A stretch of 10,213 nt of DNA. It comes from Tannerella sp. Lineage in GTDB: Bacteria; Bacteroidota; Bacteroidia; Bacteroidales; Tannerellaceae. The translations under genes and the position numbers were made by a program. The stretch spans positions 1 through 10,213 of the forward strand of contig JAITNE010000236.1 in the NCBI GenBank assembly GCA_031290635.1. Reading direction: 5' to 3'. Below the pieces are notes generated by a model, which made no database searches, had not been told where the DNA came from, and saw nothing but the letters and a program-made list of their open reading frames with translations. Positions 1-5,939 of the stretch are shown in pieces; the first letter of the stretch is position 1; each line of letters opens with the position of its first letter.

Positions 1-35
1 GCAATTCAAATTTGACAGATGATCTTCTTCATATA

Positions 36-2462
36 TCAATTATCATAAAACTTCTCCCCGTTGACGATGGCTTGACGATTGGCTGCTTCCCGCTTGCGCG
101 ACAACTGATAGCGCTCTTCCCGCCAAACGTCCATCTCGCACATCTCAAAGCCCGACACTTCGTTGCTGCCGTTCTTCAGGATACGTTGACGGCCTTGTTC
201 AATAATCTTCAGAGCTTCGGCAAAGGCTTGCGGATTACGGGTTTTCAATTCATATAAAACGGGACTGTTCTCAGGCTCGTCGAAGTTAAGGTTGCTTGCC
301 GCGCCGATCAATATGATGTCGCGTTCGGCGGGGGTGTTGTCGTCCCAGACGTCGAGGAGAGGTTGAGAACGGTCGCCTGTGCCGGAGGCTACCGTGCGAC
401 CGGTGAGTTCTTCCAACCGGCGCGTTTCATCGTGCGTCAGGGGACTGCGACCGTAGGGATTGTTGGGGTAGGAGGTCGCGTAGGACGGATAGTAGGGTGC
501 GTTAAGGTCTATCCAGGTGGCGACTTTTTGCAGCTCGTCATTCGACAGTAGTACGCCGTGATGTTTGGCGCTTAATATCTGCATCAGTTTGCTTTGAGAT
601 GCGCCCCATTCGCGAGCCTGCAAGATTCGCGCAGGTCCGCCGCCGACGGTCTTTATATATCTTTTAGCCCACAATTCGGCGTAGGAGGGATTGAAAACCT
701 GTCCTGCGCCTCCGGTGAGGTTGAGTTTGCGGCCGGCAGGTTTGCTGGGATTATGGCATTCGACGCAGTGTTTATCCCAGACAGGTTGAACTTCTTTGCG
801 ATACGAAAACTCGTCCTGCTCGCCGTGCTGCAGCTTGGGAGCTTTGCCGCGAAACAGCGACGGAGTTATGCGCGGCGCTCCGACCGAAGCGAGCCGGTCG
901 TCATGACATCCGACGCAGCCGTTCAGTTCGCCCGGTTGCAGAGTTGTACCGCTGCGCATGGTTTGTATCATCTCCCCCTTTTCGTCGAGCAGTTGAAAGT
1001 AAACAAACTTCTCGGCGGGAGCTTCAAAGTAAGCCGAGCCATCTTCATTTACAGGCGTTATGCCGATGATTTTCTTAGTCATAAATTCATCCCAGTTCAC
1101 AGCCGGAAAGACCGAGCCTTGCGCATTCCACTGTCCGGGCGACCAGTAGCGCTTCTCCGGCGTTTCTACAACGCGCAGCCACTTCACCTCCCCGCGTTTC
1201 ACTCCCTGAAGATGCGTGCCCTGATATACGTCGAGTACATAAAACGTGCCCGTCGCGCTTGTGAAATCCCGCTGAGCAGGCTTTACCGGCGGACGTTTAC
1301 GAGCAGCAAGCAACATCGGATCATAGCAACCAAACTTTTTATCATCATACAAAAGAATATCTTCCAAGTCAGAGTTTGAAACCAGATAGATGCCTGTCCG
1401 GTCGCGATTCGTTGTATCGCCGACTTGCCTGACGCAAAGGATATTATTTTCATCAATGGGATATGGATCTTCGTACTTCAGAGGGATGCGTGCGAAATTA
1501 TCTATCCCGAAATAAGGCGGGATACTGTCGGCGTCCCACACGTATTTGATGGCGTCGTCAGACCAAGTTCTCAAGACCGGACGGCGTCCATCCAGGCCGA
1601 GGTTTCGGTCGATAAGCGCCAGCGCACCCCATGGCCGGTCGTGGCAGGACGAGAATACGGCTACGGTTTTGTTTGATTCGGGGATAATCCTTGCGTCGAT
1701 GACGGCTCCGGGGGATGCGGTGTTGTTACCCCAATAGACGGCGTGATTCGTGCCGTCGGGGTTACAGGTCCAAAGCGCCTGCGCGTTGCCGTAGTTGCGG
1801 TCAACGTATTCCCATCGGTCGTAGAGGATACGTCCGTCGGGCAACAGGCTGCCGTGTCCGTCGAAGAGCGTATTCCTGCTTATCTGGTAAATATTGGCTC
1901 CGTCGGACTCCATCCGGTAGAGATTAGCCATGATGTGGCGGTTGCAGCCGCAGTATTTCGGTTCGCGGGTGGACGAAAAAGCAATATCATCGTCGGCGAG
2001 ATAAAAGGGGTCGATGTCGTCCACATCTTTGGCGAAAGTAAGTTGATGCAAACCTGAGCCGTCGGCATTTATTTCGTAGATATGATAACTGTCGGCCTTG
2101 TCGCGACGCATTGAGAACAGGATTTTAGCGCCATCCCAGTGAACGTCCGGATCTCGCACAAGACCTGTTTCGGTCTCAAGCAGAGTTACAGTCCGGCCGC
2201 TTTGCGGGTCAAGGATTTTGAGTGCGCCTCCGGGCGTGAACCGGCCGTCGTTGTACTCATTTATCGTAGCCGGAAAGAATGTTTCGGTATTATGATGTCC
2301 CGACGTGTATTGATGACGGGTTACGAAGACAATCTGCGGCAATTTGACAGCCTCAGCCGCAAAGTACGTCAACATAAAGGCTGAAATGAAGCATGATTTC
2401 AGGCCGCTACGTCCGGTCAATGCTATTGCGCATGTTATTCTTGCAAAAAAATATCTACTCAT
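36..2462 (-). CDS. Exported HzsA-like (hydrazine synthase alpha subunit-related) protein with two CXXCH haem motifs
   Basis: An 808-residue protein if translation starts at the ATG at 2462. A longer reading begins with TTG at 2489, but that codon lies inside the likely -7 promoter element, so ATG 2462 is preferred. Residues 1-38 look like a long, slightly irregular signal peptide with possible cleavage after AEA at 36-38. Residues about 100-250 carry TolB/WD-like propeller blades (DPDVHWDG, YEINADGSG, MESDGANIYQ, LLPDGRILYDRWEYVDR at about 206-222, PDGTNHAVYWGN), a pattern typical of the middle domain of hydrazine synthase alpha-subunit relatives. Two c-type haem motifs follow: CVGCH at 516-520 and CVECH at 566-570, the latter in a cytochrome-like segment (WDKHCVECHNP). 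The C-terminal ~130 residues are not recognised. Family membership is inferred from motifs. Hydrazine synthesis itself is not implied, since most relatives lie outside anammox bacteria and have unknown function. A periplasmic or surface redox or carbohydrate-linked role is possible. Confidence 0.75.
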   Translation of the reverse strand: MSRYFFARITCAIALTGRSGLKSCFISAFMLTYFAAEAVKLPQIVFVTRHQYTSGHHNTETFFPATINEYNDGRFTPGGALKILDPQSGRTVTLLETETGLVRDPDVHWDGAKILFSMRRDKADSYHIYEINADGSGLHQLTFAKDVDDIDPFYLADDDIAFSSTREPKYCGCNRHIMANLYRMESDGANIYQISRNTLFDGHGSLLPDGRILYDRWEYVDRNYGNAQALWTCNPDGTNHAVYWGNNTASPGAVIDARIIPESNKTVAVFSSCHDRPWGALALIDRNLGLDGRRPVLRTWSDDAIKYVWDADSIPPYFGIDNFARIPLKYEDPYPIDENNILCVRQVGDTTNRDRTGIYLVSNSDLEDILLYDDKKFGCYDPMLLAARKRPPVKPAQRDFTSATGTFYVLDVYQGTHLQGVKRGEVKWLRVVETPEKRYWSPGQWNAQGSVFPAVNWDEFMTKKIIGITPVNEDGSAYFEAPAEKFVYFQLLDEKGEMIQTMRSGTTLQPGELNGCVGCHDDRLASVGAPRITPSLFRGKAPKLQHGEQDEFSYRKEVQPVWDKHCVECHNPSKPAGRKLNLTGGAGQVFNPSYAELWAKRYIKTVGGGPARILQAREWGASQSKLMQILSAKHHGVLLSNDELQKVATWIDLNAPYYPSYATSYPNNPYGRSPLTHDETRRLEELTGRTVASGTGDRSQPLLDVWDDNTPAERDIILIGAASNLNFDEPENSPVLYELKTRNPQAFAEALKIIEQGRQRILKNGSNEVSGFEMCEMDVWREERYQLSRKREAANRQAIVNGEKFYDN

Positions 2463-2486
2463 AGTACATGTATTTAAATATGGTCG

Positions 2487-2494
2487 CAAAGGTA
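2487..2494 (-). promoter_or_regulatory. Candidate -7 promoter element for the HzsA-like gene
   Basis: The minus strand reads TACCTTTG here, matching the Bacteroidota -7 consensus TAnnTTTG. It lies about 25 bases before the ATG at 2462, leaving a leader of roughly 20 bases. No good TTTG -33 element is found 19-21 bases further upstream, so the call rests on the -7 box and its position alone. Confidence 0.45.
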
Positions 2495-2549
2495 ATCATA
2501 AAAACCGGATTATGGTGATTTTTTCGGGTGATATTTTAGGATTATTATT

Positions 2550-2716
2550 AATTTGAATCATATTGGACGGAAAGCTGCCGGCATTATGAGTAATTTGAAT
2601 CATATTGGTCGGAAAGCTGCCGGCATTATGAATAATTTGAATCATATTGGTCGGAATCCGGCCGGATTCTTAATAATTTGAATCATATTGGTCGGAAAAC
2701 TCTCAGGATTCCATCC
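2550..2716. repeat. Tandem array, family A: four units of 41-42 bp with a conserved imperfect dyad
   Basis: Four copies of AATTTGAATCATATTGG start at 2550, 2592, 2634 and 2675 (spacing 42, 42, 41). All four 17-bp cores are identical. The first 15 bases form an imperfect dyad around a central A, with the half-site AAT-n-TGA facing TCA-n-ATT. Spacers vary more than cores. The first two contain the perfect palindrome TGCCGGCA (2576-2583 and 2618-2625), the third the perfect 16-bp palindrome GAATCCGGCCGGATTC (2654-2669), and the fourth (2690-2716) is a hybrid that begins like family A and ends like family B. A spacer-like remnant (GGATTATTATTAATTT) precedes the first core from about 2539. No protein is encoded here. 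Confidence 0.95.
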
Positions 2717-2938
2717 AATGTCAATGACATTATTCGCAATCCGGTCAGATTATGTCTAATGTCAATGACATTGTTCGCAATCAGGTCGGATTCCGTCTAA
2801 TGTCAATGACATTGTACTAAATACAGGCAAAATTCCGACCAATGTCAATGACATTGTTCACAATCCGGTCAGATTATGTCTAATGTCAATGACATTGGAG
2901 ACAATCCGGTCAGATTCCGTCTAATGTCAATGACATTG
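2717..2938. repeat. Tandem array, family B: six units of 41-42 bp with a perfect 15-bp dyad
   Basis: Six copies of AATGTCAATGACATT start at 2717, 2758, 2799, 2841, 2882 and 2923 (spacing 41, 41, 42, 41, 41). All six are identical and form a perfect inverted repeat AATGTCA-A-TGACATT. The first core follows the last family A core by 42 bp, so the two families share one period. Spacers mostly read like CAATCCGGTCAGATT followed by ATGTCT or CCGTCT. The third spacer (2814-2840) has diverged. The last unit has no recognisable spacer after it. Conserved dyads in weaker spacers look like binding sites for a dimeric protein, though a neutral minisatellite is possible. Confidence 0.95.
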
Positions 2939-2961
2939 CATCCTCCCAAGAGAAAACTTTT

Positions 2962-2993
2962 TTTGGTGATAATGATTTTTATCACTACTTTTG
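2962..2993 (+). promoter_or_regulatory. Bacteroidota-type promoter of the DUF4105 gene with an inverted repeat filling its spacer
   Basis: TTTG at 2962-2965 and TACTTTTG at 2986-2993 match the Bacteroidota -33 (TTTG) and -7 (TAnnTTTG) elements with a 20-base spacer, within the usual range. The spacer is exactly an inverted repeat, GTGATAA (2966-2972), six bases, TTATCAC (2979-2985), which is a typical place for a repressor site. Transcription should begin at about 2996-2998, so the ATG at 2999 would be nearly leaderless. Confidence 0.65.
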
Positions 2994-2998
2994 CGGTC

Positions 2999-4249
2999 AT
3001 GAAAGTGGAAAATCCAATAAAGATATTGTTGTTTGTCATGCTTGGGATGATGCTGACGGCGTTTGAGGCTGATGCGAAGGTTCGGGGAGCAGTGGCAATG
3101 ACGAGGCTCGGAGAACAGGCGGAAGTCAGTCTGCTGACTTGTTCGCCGAGCGATGAAGACGTCTATACTCTGTACGGACATACTGCTATTCGGGTGCGCG
3201 ACCCCGAAATGCAGCTTGATGTGGTCTTTAATTACGGCATCTTCGACTTCTCGAAACCGAATTTTATCTATCGCTTTGCCAAAGGTGAAACCGACTATAT
3301 GCTTCGAGCCTGCGACTTCAATGATTTTTTCGTTGAGTATGCGATGCGCGGCAGTGAAGTATGCGAGCAAGTCCTCAACCTGCACGCCGATGAAAAAGAC
3401 GCGCTGCTGCAAGCCCTGATACTGAATGAACGCCCCGAAAACCGCGTGTATCGCTATAGTTTTTTCTTCGACAACTGCGCTACACGTCCCGCAATAATGA
3501 TTGAGAACAATATCGACGGAGATGTTACCTGTCTTTTGAAGCCGGATAACAAGACTTTTCGGGATGTAATTAACTGTTGTACCCGCGAGCATCCCTGGGT
3601 AACGTTTGGCTGCGACCTCGTTCTGGGTCTGCCTACCGACCGCGTGATGAGCCGCCGCGAATCATTCTTCCTTCCTGAAAAATTAAGGGAAGAGTTTGCT
3701 AATGCCGTCATCATACGCAGAAATAAAACCTCATACGCAGGATTTAATGCCGACGCATCCGAACCCCTGGTCGCAGAAACCGGAATACTCTCCGAAGGAA
3801 CCGGCCGTTCCGCCACTGACTGCTCCGACCTGACGCCGTCGCCATTGACCTCCGCAATACTGTTATTTCTGATAATGTCGATAGTAACCGTGATGGAATG
3901 GCGTCGGAAAACATACTTTCCGGTGGTTGACGCACTGCTTTTCATCCCGGCAGGTTTGGCCGGATGTATATTGTTTTTCCTGTCATTCATATCCGTACAT
4001 CAAAGCATCTATCCTAACATCTCGCTGCTGTGGCTGCATCCGCTGCACCTTGTCGGCGCCGGATTTTTCGTCGTAAAAAAACTGAAGAAGGCGGCTATTT
4101 GCTATCATTTTATTAACTTTGCAGCGATTTTGGTGATGATAACGGCATGGTTTTTCGTGCCGCAACATTTCAATATCGCCTTTGCACCGCTGATTGCATG
4201 CCTCGCATTGCGGTCGGCGACAAGGCTTAAAAGGAAGGACAAAATATAG
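2999..4249 (+). CDS. DUF4105 (Lnb N-terminal periplasmic domain) protein with C-terminal membrane region
   Basis: A 416-residue protein from ATG 2999. The open frame extends to an ATG at 2876, but that stretch translates the upstream DNA repeats and the predicted promoter, so it is not taken as coding. Residues 1-26 (MKVENPIKILLFVMLGMMLT then AFEADA) form a signal peptide. The N-terminal half shows the DUF4105 hallmarks: LYGHTAIRVRD with His61, FNYGIFDF at 77-84 and FFDNCATRP with Cys160. These are the conserved His and Cys of the family and suggest, but do not prove, a thiol-type active site. Residues about 284-405 hold roughly five hydrophobic segments (284-299, 308-333, 340-359, 365-386, 390-405), anchoring the periplasmic domain in the inner membrane. 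The next gene starts one base after the stop, so the two are probably co-transcribed and may cooperate. The substrate is unknown; the family name comes from a domain seen with lacto-N-biosidase, which need not apply here. Confidence 0.8.
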   Translation: MKVENPIKILLFVMLGMMLTAFEADAKVRGAVAMTRLGEQAEVSLLTCSPSDEDVYTLYGHTAIRVRDPEMQLDVVFNYGIFDFSKPNFIYRFAKGETDYMLRACDFNDFFVEYAMRGSEVCEQVLNLHADEKDALLQALILNERPENRVYRYSFFFDNCATRPAIMIENNIDGDVTCLLKPDNKTFRDVINCCTREHPWVTFGCDLVLGLPTDRVMSRRESFFLPEKLREEFANAVIIRRNKTSYAGFNADASEPLVAETGILSEGTGRSATDCSDLTPSPLTSAILLFLIMSIVTVMEWRRKTYFPVVDALLFIPAGLAGCILFFLSFISVHQSIYPNISLLWLHPLHLVGAGFFVVKKLKKAAICYHFINFAAILVMITAWFFVPQHFNIAFAPLIACLALRSATRLKRKDKI

Positions 4250-4250
4250 A

Positions 4251-5834
4251 ATGAGAAAGATTGTAACATCATTAATTGCCGTGCTCGTAGCTGCAAACAT
4301 GCAGGCTCAACAGCAAAACGCTCCTAAACTGGTCGTCTGTATAACTGTTGACCAGCTGAGGGGCGATTATCTGGAATACTTCATGAACTCGTTTGGCGAG
4401 CGCGGATTCAAGCGGCTGCTGAACGAAGGCGTCGTTTACAGGCACGTGCAGTTTGAGTTCTCGAACATCGACCAGGCCAGCGCCTTCGCTACCATCTTCA
4501 CCGGCGCCAATCCCTGCTATCACAGTATCACCGGCAGCCGTCGCTACGACCTCGACCGTGAACAGGAACAGTCCTGTCTCCATGACGAGCATTACCTCGG
4601 CAACTATACCCACCAGAACTACTCGCCCAAAAACATGCTCAGCTCTACCATCGGCGACGAATTGAAACTTGCATCCAAAGGAGCAGGACTCGTCTTCGCC
4701 ATAGCGCCCGAAGCCGAAAGCGCCATAATATCCGCCGGACATACCGCCGACGGAGCTTTCTGGATAGATGACTTCAACGGCAAGTGGGCTACTACAACTT
4801 TCTACAAGAACATACCTAAATATGTAGATAAATTTAACAGCGGCGCCGAGTCGCTATCCGCCCGCCTCCCCTCGCTCGTATGGTCGCCGATGATGCCTGA
4901 CGACCACTACAACGCCCTGCCATACGTAGTCGACAAGAAACCCTATCGCTATAAATATGATGAGAAAGAGTTCGGCTGCTATCAGCGATTCAAGACCTCG
5001 GCGCTCGTCAATGCCGAAGTGAACCGGCTGGCGTTGCAGTTTATCGACAACGGCAATATCGGCGCTCATCCCGTGTCCGACATGCTCTCGATAACGTTCT
5101 ATGGCGGCAATTATCTCGACGTGCAGGACAAAACATATACCCGCGAGGTGCAGGATACATACTTCGCACTTGATAAAAATATCGAAGAACTGCTTGACGC
5201 TATAGACAAGAAAATAGGTCTCTCGAAGACGCTTATCATACTTACAGGCACAGGATATTATACTGATAATGACTTCGTCCGGGAGGGCGAAACCGCTACC
5301 GGAGGTACTTTCCATCCCAAACAATGCACGGCTCTGCTCAATATCTATCTGCGAGCAATCTACGGACAGAAGAATTGGGTTCGAGCTTATCATAATCAAC
5401 AGATATTCCTTAACCGTAAAACAATTGACGAAGAGAAAATCAGCCTCGCCGAGATACAAAGCAAGGCGGCGGATTTCCTGTCGGAATTTAGCGGCGTGCA
5501 GCAGGTCATCACCGACATGCTGCTGCGGGCCGGCGAGTGGAACGAAGGCTCGGCTAACCTGCGCTACGGCTCTTATCATATCGGACGCGGCGATCTTATC
5601 ATCGAACTGCAGCCGGGATGGGGTATCGAAAGCGATGAAGTTAATCAAAAGAAGACAAGCATCAAACGCAACAATGCCGTTATCACGCCGCTGATAATCT
5701 ATGGTAACGGATTAAAACCTGCACGCATGGAACGTTCGGTGTATGCTACCCAGATAGCGCCTACCGTAACTAACGCCCTGCGTATCCGAGCGCCTAACGC
5801 CTGCAGCGACCTGCCGCTAACAAGTGAGAATTAG
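4251..5834 (+). CDS. Exported PafA-like alkaline phosphatase family protein, probably catalytically inactive
   Basis: A 527-residue protein from ATG 4251, one base after the preceding stop. GGAAGGA at 4233-4239 may serve as a ribosome binding site. An in-frame ATG at 4194 lies inside the upstream gene and would hide the signal peptide (MRKIVTSLIAVLVAANMQAQ), so it is rejected. The fold is that of PafA-type phosphatases: LVVCITVDQLRGDYL, FGERGFKRLLNEG, TIFTGANPCYHSI, AGHTADGAFWIDD, DTYFALDKNIEELLDAID, PLIIYGNGLKP and QIAPTV all align with family blocks. The active-site residues do not. Relative to known PafA, the nucleophile Thr is replaced (Gln75), GN becomes GS (Ser96), the K-x-R pair becomes Glu154/Glu156, the D-x-x-x-H metal site becomes Asn287/Val291, the DH pair becomes Thr334/Gly335, and the last metal His becomes Ile478. 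Only Asp34 remains. A binding, scaffold or regulatory role is therefore more likely than hydrolysis. These alignments were made by eye. Confidence 0.85.
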   Translation: MRKIVTSLIAVLVAANMQAQQQNAPKLVVCITVDQLRGDYLEYFMNSFGERGFKRLLNEGVVYRHVQFEFSNIDQASAFATIFTGANPCYHSITGSRRYDLDREQEQSCLHDEHYLGNYTHQNYSPKNMLSSTIGDELKLASKGAGLVFAIAPEAESAIISAGHTADGAFWIDDFNGKWATTTFYKNIPKYVDKFNSGAESLSARLPSLVWSPMMPDDHYNALPYVVDKKPYRYKYDEKEFGCYQRFKTSALVNAEVNRLALQFIDNGNIGAHPVSDMLSITFYGGNYLDVQDKTYTREVQDTYFALDKNIEELLDAIDKKIGLSKTLIILTGTGYYTDNDFVREGETATGGTFHPKQCTALLNIYLRAIYGQKNWVRAYHNQQIFLNRKTIDEEKISLAEIQSKAADFLSEFSGVQQVITDMLLRAGEWNEGSANLRYGSYHIGRGDLIIELQPGWGIESDEVNQKKTSIKRNNAVITPLIIYGNGLKPARMERSVYATQIAPTVTNALRIRAPNACSDLPLTSEN

Positions 5835-5920
5835 AAAGTAGAAATAAGACATTAGGAGTTAGTAATTAGAAGTTAGAAGTTAGGAATTAGAAATTAGGAG
5901 TTAGAAATTAGAAGTTAGAA
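5830..5920 (+). repeat. Thirteen in-phase 7-bp repeats, consensus RTTAGAA
   Basis: The stretch divides into 13 consecutive heptamers with no shift. Ten from 5851 fit RTTAG(A/G/T)A exactly; the first three (ATTAGAA, AGTAGAA, ATAAGAC) are close or slightly degenerate. The first unit supplies the TAG stop of the PafA-like gene. Because 7 is not a multiple of 3, the TAG in successive units falls in all three frames, so the region cannot be translated through. The plus strand from 5830 to the secA start contains a single C (5850), so its transcript would be nearly unstructured. It fills most of the gap before secA. No promoter is clear here. Confidence 0.95.
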
Positions 5921-5939
5921 ATTTAATATAATAAGATAT

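Noticed and set aside
6..32. Start of another minus-strand gene after the HzsA-like gene (ATG AAG AAG ATC ATC...)
   Set aside because: It looks like the opening of a signal peptide but meets a TGA after eight codons, and the window ends there, so nothing more can be supported.
594..1379. 261-residue plus-strand frame opposite the HzsA-like gene
   Set aside because: It is entirely antisense to a strongly supported gene and its translation shows no family motif. The same holds for the 264-residue minus-strand frame at 4854-5648.
2463..2489. TTG start nine codons upstream for the HzsA-like protein
   Set aside because: The TTG is part of the TACCTTTG promoter element, and the extra residues add nothing recognisable; ATG 2462 gives a plausible export signal.
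2550..2938. CRISPR array
   Set aside because: The conserved core is only 15-17 bp, the intervening 26-27 bp segments resemble each other rather than being unique, two core families are present, and no cas gene is in the window.
2876..2998. N-terminal extension of the DUF4105 protein from ATG 2876
   Set aside because: It translates the DNA repeats and runs through the predicted promoter; a normal signal peptide begins at ATG 2999.
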